64,000 bases of DNA from Plantago ovata (Eukaryota; Streptophyta; Magnoliopsida; Lamiales; Plantaginaceae): NCBI GenBank assembly GCA_028274465.1, contig CM051455.1, positions 123,415,462-123,479,461 of the forward strand, in the 5' to 3' direction. Positions 21,669 through 32,862 of this stretch are shown here, piece after piece. The position numbers and the translations under genes were made by a program. The notes under the pieces were generated by a model. The model was not told where the DNA came from and ran no database searches. It saw nothing but the letters and a program-made list of their open reading frames with translations. Each line of letters opens with the position of its first letter. Within the stretch, counting starts at the first letter, position 1.

Positions 21669-23105
21669 ATGCGACATACACAATCTAGAGGAACACCGCT
21701 TGCTGATTCAATTGCTGAGATCGACAGAGTCTACCACCAAAGAAGGCGACTACTTTGAAGGCGTGAACTAGAGGAAATAGAGGATACCGATTTCTCTGAA
21801 TCTCTACACAATATTTTTAAGGAAATCGACGGAATGGCAGAAGCTAGACCATTGAAAGCATGGGTTCAACCCTCCAAGGATCGTATGAGGGGACCGGTGA
21901 TTGTTCTTTCGTCTGCAACTCGATATCTGGAAATCAAGAACCACGCATTCCAACAACTTCCGAGGTTCTATGGCTTAGCAAGGGAAGTGTGATGGGGTAC
22001 TTGCACGACATCGATGATTTCGTCAACCAACACCCACGATCCGGAGCTGAAATAAGAACGGATGAGTTGAGGATGAAGGTTTTTGCTATGGGGCTTGGCG
22101 ACAGAGCCAAGTCATGGTTGAGTTCTCTACCGGCGGGCTCGCTGGACACTTGGGAGAAGGTTTTTTCAGCTTTCATGGAGATATACTTCCCTCACACCTT
22201 GACTACCGCGCTTAAGGCGCAAATCACTGGGTTCAAAAAAGACTACGATGAGACCATCTACACCGCGTTTGAGAGGTTCCAAGACCTCATGAACAAGTTC
22301 CCTCACCATGGTTTTGAGCTTTCAGATCTAGTCCAACACTTCTACAATGGACTAACTTTCGAGAACCACCAAGTGGAGACTTCCAATGCCGTGGCAATAT
22401 CTGGGAGGAAACCGCGGAAGCCGTCTGGGCGGTTTTCGAAAGGCTTGCTAAGGGTTCGCAATTCAAGGATCCAAGAGCAATGGTTAGGAGACGTGGACCT
22501 GAAGCTCCACCTACTCAAGAAGCCCTATGTATGGGGGGAACGAGGATCGATTCGAGTGCTTTACCAACGAATTGAAGCAAGTCCTCAAGAGCGCCACTGG
22601 AACATCTATGTCAAACGAAGTTTGCCGAATATGGAACTATGGGCATGGGGCTCATATGTGTAGCTCAGACCTTGCATATGATGATGGAAACTGGGTTCAA
22701 CGAGGCGAAGAGGAAGCCTTTGCTACGGAATGTGGTACTCAAGAAGCTAGCTACGGACAAGATGGTAGGAATCCTCGAGGTGGATTTTGGAGAAGAGGAT
22801 TCCGACACAATCAAGGATATGCACCGGCTAGCCAAACTTATAGCCCTAACCAAGACCGTAGTAGGCTTAACTATGGTAATGATAACTGCGAAAATCCCGC
22901 TCCGAAAGAGCAACCGAAGTCGAAGACAGCTCTACTGATGGAGAACTTGCAAAAGATGGTTGATCACACCCAAAGTTTTCTCAAACGTTATGAAGAAGAT
23001 TCTGAGAAGACTAGGGCGAGGCTTGATCGATTGGAAGAGAGCACTAGGCTTGCCCATCAAAAGATGCAAGAGTTGATCGACCGAGGAGAAAGGGAAACTA
23101 CCTAG
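21669..23105 (+). pseudogene. A3 gag
   Basis: The frame opens at 21669 (MRHTQSRGTPL), with an in-frame TGA near 21759, then MAEARPLKAWVQPSKDRMRG. A frameshift near 21990 moves the rest into another frame. The retrotransposon-gag domain is clear: DELRMKVFAMGLGDRAKSW, LDTWEKVFSAFMEIYFP and HHGFELSDLVQHFYNGL. A zinc knuckle near 22625-22665 is damaged: CRIWNYGHGAHMC keeps the first C, H and last C but lacks the second C. The C-terminal part (MENLQKMVDHTQSFLKRYEED) is a probable coiled coil. Compared with A5, bases are missing around 23090, which ends the frame at 23105. Confidence 0.85.
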
Positions 23106-23811
23106 CAACACTGAGAAGTCGATGTCCATTACCTTGGTGGGTGATCTACCTGTTGAAATCACCATCAAGAAGGTTGCTAAGTGTGAGTGTTGCAAGAATG
23201 AAGAACCCCAACTAGACAAGGAAGAAGAGAAGGACCTTGGTACTGATGAGGGTGAAGATGAGCAAGAGGATCCGGAACCACTCCCTCAAAGTTTCGATGT
23301 TAAGGTCGGGATTGGTGAACTTGAAGATGTCCGTGCTACACTAGACACGGGATCCTACTCTAATGTGCTCCCGATGAATGTGTTTGAGAAGAGTAGCCTT
23401 GGAAAACTATCTGAGCATAAGGCTATTGTGCAATTGGCGGATGGATCCTTTGTGAGACCCGAAGGCGTTGTGAAGAATGTATTGGTTAAGATTGGTGAAG
23501 CTTCTGTATACACCAAATTTGTAGTTATGCCGGCGTCTACACCTGGGATGGGGGATGTTGTTCACTTGGGGCAAACGTCCTTGACTAAACTACGCTCCGT
23601 GATAGACATCTACCGAAGGACTTGCACCATTGAGGTGGATGGAAAGCGGCATGTGTTGCGAGCCATATTTGATCCACCTGATCACTTCAATGCTTCTCAC
23701 ACTGTTAACTACTGTGGTCTTGCTGTCTATGTTCATTCTTATTCACAGGTTCGTGGCATGAGGAGAAGATCCATGAAGGTGAAGTCTAGTACCCTCAAGA
23801 ATAAGAGCTAG
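23106..23811 (+). pseudogene. A3 aspartic protease
   Basis: Contains a C..C..CC motif (KCECCKNEE), an acidic linker, then the protease with active site LDTGSYSN, VKNVLVKIGEASVYTKF and DVVHLGQTSLTKL (the second motif has HLGQ where A5 has LLGR). About 230 residues remain open to 23811. Unlike A1 and A6, which read LDLGAS, A3 and A5 have the DTGS form, so their gag-protease belongs to a separate sublineage. It is broken from gag by the frameshift near 23105, but the protease itself is open. Confidence 0.85.
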
Positions 23812-24908
23812 GCGCAAGAAGGAGTCGAGTCAAAGACTATAAACAATGGCGCTATCTGGGAGGAAACCCGGAGTTTTTATCGCTTTTTTACCGCTTTATT
23901 GCATGCATTCTTACATTGAACAATTTTCTTTTCATATGTGAATTTGTTCGTCTCTGTGTCGTATGTGCTTATGTTTGTGTTTGAGTGAACTTTTTCGAAT
24001 GGTTTTTATGTGTAAAATGGTTTTTGGGGATTAAAAAACCGCGTTTTTTCGAAAGTTTCCTCTCCCCACCTCAGGAGGTGGGGGGCGAATCGCTCCACAT
24101 GTCCAGAGAGCTCCACACCCGGGGCGACTCGCCCTAAGAATTCTGGAGATTAAAAACGGGAGAAAACCCCCTTTCTCCTCATTTTCTTCATCTTCTTCAC
24201 TTTTTACTCCCCAAAATCCGAAAAAATCGAAAATTCTTCAATCCTTCATAAAATTCTTCAATTTTCCATCAAATTTTGTGTTCTTTAGCTTCAATCAAAG
24301 CCCATTACGTGCTCTTTCTTTTCATCCGAACAACTTTCACTCTAGTGCATTCATTTTCCAGACCTGAGGTATCTTCACATGAACCCTAATTTTTCAAATT
24401 CGGGGGTTTCTGATTTGTGCTTCAATTAGGCTTTTATGATGTATGGGTAGGTTGTTTGTGTGATTAGAAACGTTATTCACTATCAATTGCATGCTCAATT
24501 ATGCTTGGATTGTTGGTTTGAGAATTTTGCTACTAGATGTCTTTATCTTGTTATGCAATGTACCTTTTTCTTCCATTCCTTACATATGATTATGTTTACT
24601 GATGTAATAATGATAGACATGATGGTAGAATGCATAATTGATGAGTTTGAGGATTTATGATGCTAGAATTTTCGCTACTATGGTATGAATTGAGCGTTAT
24701 TATTTAGGGTTATTGGTTGTCTAGCACGAGCGTAATGCGATATGCACATGTCGAAATTATTTTGGTGTGTTGCGTGTTAGTAGCTAGATTAGACATGGAG
24801 GGTTTGCGAAGTTCGATTGTTGATATTATCACTCGTGTGTTTCGCTCTTACATTAGCATATGCATGAGTCAGTTTTGTATCATACGAGGTACTAATTGCT
24901 GTTTGTAG
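23812..24908 (+). other. A3 leader and predicted 540-bp intron ahead of the unrecognised ORF
   Basis: 23812-24368 has no supported gene and includes a GC near-palindrome cluster (24066-24135) and a CT/A-rich leader. An apparent intron runs 24369-24908: donor ACCTGAG|GTATCT, T-rich body, acceptor TTTGTAG|GAACC. A5 has the counterpart at 50991-50450, 542 bp, with donor GAG|GTATCA and acceptor TTTGCAG|GAGCC. Small open frames in it differ between the two copies. It looks like a 5'-UTR intron upstream of an ORF. Confidence 0.6.
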
Positions 24909-25320
24909 GAACCATGCCACAAAGGGAGAGGAGCACTCCCGTTTGGCTACTATGAATTATTGGAGGGGGATTGATTACAACCATGTCAAGGAGAGTGATC
25001 TCGTTAAAGGTGCGTTCGAGCCACGGACTCTTACAACAACGTCGCGGTTTATCCAAAAGGAGGAGCGAGAATCCACCAGGAGTGAGCACTCTTATGTCTA
25101 TTCATGCACCACTGAAGGGATTGAAACAAATATTACGACAGCAATATGTCACAAGGACTGCAAGGTTCGAGTGAACAGGAAGGTACCGGGGCGACCTCAC
25201 CACAACGGATTCAGTCTTGAGTCGACAGTGGTGATGAAGTTCCGAATCGCTAGCTTGATTCCAAAACATAATGACATGGACACCCAACCCCTCTTAGGGG
25301 TGCCCCTCGACTGCCTCTAA
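24909..25320 (+). CDS. A3 unrecognised ORF U1 (about 125 residues from the conserved ATG at 24943)
   Basis: Not recognised. From the ATG conserved with A5 the frame has YWRGID at residues 3-8 (about 24949-24966), NHVKESDL, then SYVYSCTTEG, CKVRVN and a C-terminal block PKHNDM..QPLLGVPLDCL. The A5 copy on the other strand reads YWRGID, NHVKKSDL, SYAYSCTTEG, CKVRVN and the same C-terminus. Similarity is kept at protein level in two separate insertions, with most of the stronger differences at single residues. Two or three Cys and His residues are shared, but no standard zinc-finger spacing is seen. It occupies the place of pol. It might be a captured host gene or an element-specific regulator. 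Confidence 0.6.
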
Positions 25321-25438
25321 AGGGAGCGCCATATAGACATCGGGAGCATCAACCGTAGAGAATGTGGTCGGCATTGGAAAAAATGGAAGAAGACATCTGA
25401 GTATCCGAGCAGCTTACTGTAACTTCCTCGGGGTGTAA

Positions 25439-25717
25439 AACGTTGGAGAGGGAGGCTCTGAGACCACTGCTCTTTCCCCTTCAACAGTTCACAACCTATT
25501 AGAGAGATACCGGATGGAAGATTCCATAACTGCGGCGGCTAATCTTGAGGATTCTCTTCGACAATGCAACTCTACTAGTGATGATGGTGGTGACAGTAGT
25601 GACAATGAAGACAATAGGGACAATGAGGATGCCATGAACACTGATGGAGGAGTTGGTCCTATCCGATCTATTAGTGGAACTATCACCACCACCACGAGTT
25701 CCGATGATCACCAATAA
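25439..25717 (+). CDS. A3 second unrecognised ORF U2, acidic
   Basis: Not recognised. Open from after an in-frame TAA near 25438; the first ATG is 25514 (MEDSITAAANLEDSLRQCNS). The rest is Ser/Asp/Asn/Thr-rich (SSDNEDNRDNED). A5 has the counterpart at 49862-49653 (MEGFRMENSITAAANLEDST). Both copies also share similar residues upstream (TTALSPSTVH), and both have the TAA, so U1 and U2 may be parts of one spliced or read-through product. No domain assigned. Confidence 0.5.
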   Translation, partial: NVGEGGSETTALSPSTVHNLLERYRMEDSITAAANLEDSLRQCNSTSDDGGDSSDNEDNRDNEDAMNTDGGVGPIRSISGTITTTTSSDDHQ

Positions 25718-28559
25718 GGCCCCTCGAGCAGTCTCAATACCTTACATCCAGCATACTCAGCCGACCGAGGCCAAACACGCGGTAACATCTAGTATCACAT
25801 ATTATTTCCTCATTCACTTACTGCTAGGGACTAGCTCTAAATTCATGAGGGGGGATGGGATTTAAGTGAACTAGTCTTGTTAGTTTGGAGCTTGGGATTG
25901 ACAGGTTGAGTATAGTACCTTGCATGTTTATCCGTCTGCATTTGCCTTTGCACGTTTACCGCTTTCTTAGTTTTTAGTTGCATACACTACATTCATCCTA
26001 GGATAGTCTTGCATGTTTTATGTGGAGTTATTGCCAAATTTTTTGAACTTTTTTATTCGGTAGATTAACTAATTATGACATTAATCGTATGCTTCATCTC
26101 TATGAATATCTTTGAGGTTTTTCTCGCTTGGCTTGTCACATTTATGTATTGCATTTAGTTAAGCTTGGTAGTCTCGACATCACTTAGTGGTGTTTTCTAT
26201 ACTGCGGTTCACGAAGGCCTTTATAATAGGATGATGCATGTTAGGGTATTATGGTTGTTTTCCCGAGTAATTATGTACCTAAGAGGCAACAAGTCTTCAC
26301 CTTGCTTTGAGATAGCTAAATGCCTAGGAAGGAGGTAGTGTGAGATTGTGTGATCCTTTGTTTGCAACCTATTCTTTCCAATAGGTTTGGGGAGGGGGTT
26401 ACGCTATCATTAGACTTGTTTTTCATTTTTTAGTGTGTGTTGATGAACGCGAGTTTGTCAGTCCCGGTTCAGTCAAATAATATTTGTTATTTAGCCAAAG
26501 GCAATCCAGAACTACAACGGAAACCGTAGTGTAGTAGCAGAATGACTCGAGTGTCCTTCTCTCAGGACTATAACTAGCTTTATCTATTTAACAAGAGAAT
26601 ATAAAACAGCAGATAGATAGCAATAGGGGGTTTCTAGCAGATAATGGAGATTGGTGATAGTATGGTCCTTCTTAGCATAATGGGTCGATAGTCATGCATA
26701 AATTCCTCGGTCTTGCATAGAGATCTTTGAATCAATCTAGTGTCCTGTTGCAAGTATTAAGCACTACGAAGATAATTTGGTCTGACTAGTCAACACGATT
26801 GCCCTAATGTGTTCCGTAATTATTCAACACTACGAATATAATTGGTCTGATGGTCGACTAGTGTCCAATTGTGCATAATGACCAATACAACATACGAGAA
26901 TTTTGGTTACAACTGATCAACGAAATAAAGCAATGACACGGAGTATAATGCGCGATATAGCCATTAGCATGATTATCTTCCCTCGCTAAGAATTCACATA
27001 CTACCACCAATGATAAGTTTAGCTACTCATATTTTGCATGCAATCAACAGAAATCATAGAAGAAAACATATTGAAAGATAAATAAAATAAGTAGTTAAAA
27101 CTGTAAGATACAAAGTTACCAAAGGTTGTCAATCTCCGGATGATTGCGGTCCTACGAGCTCCAAACTGCTATGAAAAAGTGTCCCCTAAGCTACGGAACT
27201 CCCAGGACAGGCCCCGGGAAGTTCCTACCTAAAACTATAGAGAGAGGTGAGAAAGTAGGCTTGGAAAGATATGATTTTCGGAGAGAAACTGAACACTATA
27301 TATAGACCCCGAATTAGTCCGCGGCGGTTCGCCCCACAGTGCGGCGGTTCGCCCCACAACTATTTCGCGGAATTTCCGCGTTTTCGACGCGGTTTTGGAT
27401 TTCTTCACCTTTTCGGACTCGGTTTTAGACTTCTAATGGCCTTCTAACCTCCAGATTCGTCCCCTAGACTCCAAATCCTATCTGGAAACCTTCAGATACT
27501 CCAAATAGGCTTCTGGAACACCAATTCCTTGTAGACTTCAATATAATTGCCCGGAAATCTCCGAATTTCAACCAAAACCTGTAAAAAAAATCTAAAGGGA
27601 AACGTGACACTATTCTAATAAAATGTACTAAAATATAGCTAAATTAACATAGAGGATAGCTAAAATAGGTGAAAAAGACTCGAATGAAAGTGTAAAATAC
27701 ACATTCATCATGTGTTGTGAGTTTATTTTTATTTTTTCTTTTTCGTAAATTTTGTACTCCAACCTATTCTTTCGAATAGGTTTGGGGAGGTCGTTTGTGT
27801 GTCATTGTTTCTTTTTTGTGCTACTGCTGGCTTAAAAAAAAATTCGAAAAAAAAGAAAAAGAAAAATTCCAAAAAAAAGAAAAAAAACTGGAAAAGAAAA
27901 AAAAAAGAGAAAAGACCCCAAAAAAGCAAGGAAGGGTCCAAAAAAAAGAGCCAAAAAGCAGTTTACCAAAGTGTTGTGTCTCATTTTTCAACTCTTGTAA
28001 TGTTCGTAATCGTGTTGTAATTTTATATCTTTTCTTTTCGTTTGAGTGTCATCTGTTCTAGACCGCCCTCGTCCTGCCATTCAGGAAGTGGTGAATAGCT
28101 TAAGGCTTTGCTTGAGAGATGGGTATAATAGGGGAGTGTTATCTTTTTAGGGAACCCTCCTTCGTTTGATGAGAGCCAGTATTGGTTCGACCTCTTTGAG
28201 GAAAAGTCTTAACTTGGTGAACAACAGTAAGTTCTCAGTTTCATAGGCACGGGACAACCATTCGTACTTTAACATGTTTCATTACGTCGTCACTGACTAG
28301 GTCCCGGTAGAGAATGTTACAAGAGACTATTTTGTCTTGACATAAGTGCTTATGTGAATGTGTATAAGTCAATCGAGGCATTCTTCAACCAAAATTCATG
28401 TTATGATTTGTATGGTTTTTGTTCATATGTTTTTTGATAGATTCAATAGATTAGTTCATTTCATTTGGAATGAGACTCCATTTTTTGTGTTGCATTGTTT
28501 TTTTCATTAGAGTCTAGCTTAGTTGCTTGAGGACAAGCAAAGGTTCGGTTTGGGGAGTT
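25718..28559 (+). repeat. A3 3' noncoding region (with A4 inserted)
   Basis: Family 3' region with no gene. Own parts are 25718-26440 and 27716-28559. It contains AACCTATTC..AATAGGTT inverted repeats followed by TTTGGGGAGG (near 26366-26397 and 27761-27789), a purine tract of about 120 bp (27834-27955), and ends in the polypurine tract GGTTTGGGGAGTT at 28547-28559. Lysine/phenylalanine-rich open frames in the tract are not genes. Confidence 0.75.
26441..27710 (-). mobile_element. A4: solo LTR of the Athila family, TSD TGTGT
   Basis: 1270 bp from TGATGAACGCGAGTTTG to CACATTCATCA on the plus strand, meaning the LTR reads on the minus strand. TGTGT stands on both sides (26436-26440, 27711-27715). 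No primer site, polypurine tract or internal sequence belongs to it. A solo LTR arises by recombination between two LTRs of one insert. TATA (27305-27296) and a two-unit GC cluster (27320-27360) are kept. Confidence 0.95.
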
Positions 28560-29719
28560 TGATGAATGTGTATTTTACACTTTTATTTGGGTCTTTTTCG
28601 CCTATTTTAGCTATCCTCTATGTTAATTTAGCTATATTTTAGTGCATTTTTTTAGAATAGTGTCACGTTTCCCTTTAGTTTGTGTTTTACAGGTTTTGGG
28701 TGAAAAATGAGGTTTTCCGGGCAATTATATTGAAGTAGACAAGGAATTGATGTTCCGAAGGCCTTTTTGGAGTATCTAGAAGATTCCGGATAGGATTTGA
28801 AGTCTAGGGGTCGAGTCTGAAGGCTAAAAGGTCACTAGAAGGCAAAAACCGAGTCCGAAAAAGAAAAGAAATCCAAAAACGCGTCGAAAATGCGTAACCA
28901 GCCGACTGGAGGTCCCGGGCGAGTCGCCCGGGACGTGGGGCGAACCGCCCCACACCAGGCGACTCGCCCGGTGAGTGGGGCGACTCGCCCCACACCTGCC
29001 GAATGCATATATATAGTTGCTCAGTTTTCTCCATTTTTCATACTTTCTGAGACCTTTTCTCTCACCTTTCTCATTAGTTTTAGGTAGGAATTCTCCATAG
29101 CATGTTCTGGGGATTCTTAGCTTAGGAGATACTTTTCTTATAGTTTTGGAGCTTGTAAGATCGCGATTTTTCGGAGATTGACAACCTTCGGTAACATTGT
29201 ATCTTATAGTTTTTCTATTCATATTTATTTATCTTTCAACATGTTTTCATTCAATCTTGCTATGATTTATGTTGATTGCATGCTATCTTAGCGAAAGGTT
29301 AATAATTATGCTGATGGCTGTAAAGCGAATTAGACTTTGAGTTATTGCTTTATTTCTTTGATCTATCTAAAATCTCTATCTTCGTAGTGTTGAATTATAA
29401 CGAACACAATTGGACAATTCATTGATCAAAGATATCTATGCAAAACGATCGGGTACTTCATGCATGATTATTAACCTGCGATGCTTTGAATGATCATACT
29501 ATCACTAACCTCCATTATCTGATAAGAAAAACCTTTGCTAAGTAGTTTGCTGATTTTATATTCTTAAGTTAGATTAGATAAATCTAGTTATAGTCCTTAG
29601 AGATCGACACTCGAGGTTATTTTACTACTACACTACGGTTTTCGTTGTAGTTGTGAATTGCCTTTGGCTAAATAAAAATTTATTTGATTAATTAAAATCT
29701 GACAAATTCCGGTTCATCA
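28560..29719 (+). repeat. A3 3' LTR
   Basis: 1160 bp, TGATGAATGTGTATTTTAC to CCGGTTCATCA, followed by ATAGG. GC cluster 28917-28995, TATA TATATATAG 29008-29016. About 45 bases present in the 5' LTR (around 21050-21095) are missing near 29287, which accounts for most of the length difference. Confidence 0.94.
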
Positions 29720-29724
29720 ATAGG

Positions 29725-31202
29725 TTACAGGTACAAGTTAGCTCTCACCTTAAATCCACTTTCGACGTTCGGGACGAGCGACGACGTTCAGGTTTGGGGG
29801 GGGGGGGTTTATCGCTGGCTATCTCTATACTTGTTTTGCTTATGATAAACTCGTGAAACCTTTTGTTTGCATTTGCATTTGCACGTTTATCGCTTTCTTA
29901 GTATTTAGTTGCATACACTACATTCATCCTAGTATAGTCTTGCATGTTTTATGTGGAGTTTATTGCCAAAATTTTTGAACTTTTTATTGGGTAGATTAAC
30001 TAATTATGACATTAATCATATGTTTCATCTCTATGAATTTGTTTGAGGTTTTTCTCGCTTGGCTTGTCACATTTATGTATTGCACTTAGTTAAGCTTGGT
30101 AGTCTCGACATCACTTAGTGGTGTTTTATCTACTGCGGTTCACGAAGGCCTTTATAATAGGATGATGCATGTTAGGGTCTTATGGTTGTTTTCCCGAGTA
30201 ATTATGTACCTAAGAGGCAACAAGTCTTCACCTTGCTTTGAGATTGCTAAATGCCTAGGAAGGAGGTAGTGTGAGATTGTGTGATCCTTTGTTTGCAACC
30301 TATTCTTTCGAATAGGTTTGGGGAGGGGGGTAACGCTTTCATTAGACTTGTTTTTCGATTTTTAGTGTTTATTGTGAGTTTATTTTTTCTTTTTTCGTAA
30401 AGTTTCTACTCCAACCTATTCTTTCTTTTTGGGGAGGTCGTTGTGTGTCATTTTAATTTCTTTTTCATTGTGTTACTGCTGACTAAAAAAAAAAAGAAAA
30501 AAAAAGGAAAAGAAAATTTCCAGAAAAAAAAGAAAAAAATCTGGAAAAGAAAAAAAAAGAAAAGACCCCAAAAAAAGCAAAGAAGGGTCCAAAAACACCA
30601 AAAAGCAGTTTAGCAAAGTGTTTGTCTCATTTTCCAATTCATGTAATGTTCGTAATCGTGTTGTAATTTTTGTCTTTTGATTGTTTGAGTGTTATCTGTT
30701 CTAGACCACCCTCGTCCTGCCATTCAGGAAGTGGTGAATAGCTTAAGGCTTTGCTTGAGAGATGGGTGGAACAGGGGAGTGTTATCTTTTTGAAGGAACC
30801 CTCCTCCGTTTGATGAGAGCCAGTATTGGTTCAACCTCTTTGAGGAAAAGTCTTAACTTGGTGAACAGTAGTAAGTCCTCAGTTTCATAGGCACAGGACA
30901 ACCATTCGTATTTTAACATGTTTCATTACGTCGTCACTGATTAGGTCCAGGTAGAGAATGTTACGAGAGACTATCTTGTTTGACATAAGTGCATATGTGA
31001 TTGTGTATGAGTCAATCAAGGCATTCTTCAACCAATATCCATGTTATGATTTGTATGGTTTTTGTTAATAAGTTTTTTGATAGATTCAATAGATTAGTTC
31101 ATTTCATTTGGCATGAGACTCCATTTTTTGTGTTGCATTGTTTTTTGCATTAGAGTCTAGCTTAGTTGCTTGAGGACAAGCAAAGGTTCGGTTTGGGGAG
31201 TT
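29725..31202 (+). repeat. A2 3' noncoding region
   Basis: Continuation of A2 after A3. Similar to 58100-59552 of A6. No gene. Holds a run of 12 G (29796-29807) in place of the GGTTTGGGGAGG motif, hairpin plus polypurine-like motif near 30298-30329, a purine tract of about 100 bp (30484-30580), and the polypurine tract GGTTTGGGGAGTT just before 31203. Confidence 0.75.
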
Positions 31203-32487
31203 TGATGAACGTGTATTTTACACCTTCATTCGAGTCTTTTTTCACCTATTTTTGCTATCCTCTATGTTAATTTAGCTATATTATAGTGCAGTTTTTTAGA
31301 ATAGTGTCACGTTTCCCTTTAGTTTGCATTTTTCAGGTTTTAGGTGAAAAACGTGTTTTTCGGGCAATTATATTGAATAGAACGAAGAATCGGTGTTCCG
31401 ATGACTTTTTTGGAGTATCTAGAAGGTTCCGGATGGGATTTGAAATCTAGGGGTTGAGTTTCAAGGCTTAAAGGTCACTAGAAGGCAAAATCCGAGTCCG
31501 GAGAGGAAAAGAAATCCAAAAACGCGTTCCTCGCCGACTGGAGCTCCCGGGCGGTTCGCCCCACGCCAGGCGGTTCGCCCGGTGTGTGGGGCGACTCGCC
31601 CCACGTCGTCCGAACTCCTATATACTTTCGCTCTCAACAACTGTTTCCGAATGCAATCAGGAAAAGGTAATTGTCTCCATTAGGAAATCAATTCCTATTC
31701 GAATTCCTTTAGGATTAGCTGCAAATTGAAGGCTATATAAAGGGGTGATTATTACATGCTCAGGGACATACTTTCTCAGACCTTTTTTCATACCTTTCTC
31801 ATTAGTTTTAGGGGAGAATTCTCCATAGCCTGTTCTGGAAATTCTTAGCATAGGAGATACTTTTTCTTATCGATTTGGAGCTTGTGAGATCGCGATTCTT
31901 CGGAGATTGACAACCTTCGGTAACGTTGTATCACACGATTTTTCTATTTATATTTATATATCTTCAACATGTTTTCATTCAATCTTGCTATGATTTATGT
32001 TGATTGCATGACATCTATGAGTAGCTGAATCTATCGTTGGTGATAGTATGTGATTTCTTAGCGAAGGGTTAACAATTATGCTGATGGCGGTAAAGCGAAT
32101 CAGACTTTGAGTTATTGCTTTATTTCTTTGATCTATCTAAGCCCTCTATCTTCGTAGTGTTGAATAAAACGAAACACATTGGACAATTCATGATCAAAGA
32201 TCTCTATGCAAAATGATCGGGTACTTCATGCATGATTATTAACCTACTATGCTTTGAATGATCATACTATCACTAACTTCCATTATCTTGATAAGAAAAA
32301 CCTGTGCTAAGTCGTTTGTTGATTTTATATTTTAAGTTAGAATAGATAAAGCTAGTTATAGTCCTTAGAGATCGACACTCGAGGTTATTTTACTACTACA
32401 CTACGGTTTTCGTTGTAGTTGTGAATTGCCTTTGGCTAAATACAAATTTATTTGATTAATTTGAATCTGACAAATTCTGGTTCACCA
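31203..32487 (+). repeat. A2 3' LTR
   Basis: 1285 bp, TGATGAACGTGTATTTTAC to TTCACCA, followed by TGTAC. It shares with 17391-18705 the insertion carrying the second TATA box (TATATAAAGG at 31734-31743). The first TATA box is degraded here to TATATACTT. Confidence 0.93.
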
Positions 32488-32857
32488 TGTACAATCCTCC
32501 TGATCTTCTGGCAATCATAATAACCTTCTTTGTCTCGAAATCTATAAGTTTACATTCATCACTTTTGATTTTGATGAAGTATCCTTTGTCAGCAAATTGA
32601 CTCATGCTGAAAAGATTAAACTTGAGATTTTTGACATAAAGAACTCCCGTAATGGTAATGCATCCTAACTTCACGTCACCAAAGCCTTTTGTAGAACCAG
32701 AGCCTCCACCAGCAAACCTTATTGTTGGACCTTTAGACCACCGTCTGTAGTTTATAAGGTTATTCTTGTTGCCCGTCATGTGCTTTCCACAACCACTGTC
32801 AAAGTGCCAGATTGCATCGTTTGTCTCCGTAGCTGAAATCTGCACAATCAAGAGCAA
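32488..32857 (-). pseudogene. C1 protease and pre-integrase segment
   Basis: Copia aspartic protease with the catalytic motif FDSG in AIWHFDSGCGKHMTG, then VLYVKNLKFNLFSMSQFADKG and ending in the pre-integrase region, where A2 interrupts. The right copy of the 106-bp duplication (32488-32580) is in this segment. The frame is open over about 120 residues; the upstream link to gag is frameshifted. Confidence 0.9.
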
Positions 32858-32862
32858 ACAAG

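Larger units (their letters stand above)
20323..29719 (+). mobile_element. A3: non-autonomous Athila-family element with gag, protease and an unrecognised ORF, TSD ATAGG
   Basis: 5' LTR 20323-21523, primer site, broken gag, protease, then a leader with an apparent intron and an unrecognised ORF where RT, RNase H and integrase would normally be, the family 3' region, and 3' LTR 28560-29719. ATAGG flanks both ends (20318-20322 and 29720-29724). The empty site is reconstructible from A6: its sequence TATAGGTAACTTATACAAG matches across the A2 junction. Solo LTR A4 sits in the 3' region. A5 is a second member of this type. Confidence 0.93.
17391..32487 (+). mobile_element. A2: non-autonomous Athila-family element with short gag-like ORF, TSD TGTAC
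   Basis: Own sequence is 17391-20322 plus 29720-32487, about 5.7 kb. 5' LTR 17391-18705, Asp-type primer site, one gag-like ORF, no protease, RT or integrase, the family 3' region, and 3' LTR 31203-32487. TGTAC stands directly before 17391 (17386-17390) and after 32487 (32488-32492). The LTR pair is diagnostic: both share a private insertion of about 160 bp with a second TATA box that no other family LTR here has. The terminal bases are mutated (TAATGAACG at the start, TTCACCA at the end). A3 sits inside at 20322. Confidence 0.93.

Noticed and set aside
22665-23219. Long antisense frames over A3 gag and protease, and similar ones over A1, A5 and A6 pol
   Set aside because: They are shadows of the sense coding frames and show no recognised domain.
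26441-27710. DNA transposon suggested by TGATGAACG..TTCATCA inverted ends
   Set aside because: The sequence matches the Athila LTRs over its full length, including TATA and GC cluster, so it is a solo LTR.
17281-32580. Treating the ~90-bp match between 17281-17371 and 32488-32580 as a giant target duplication of A2
   Set aside because: The exact flanks of the LTRs are the 5-bp TGTAC; the longer match is offset and has its own substitutions, so it is an older tandem duplication.
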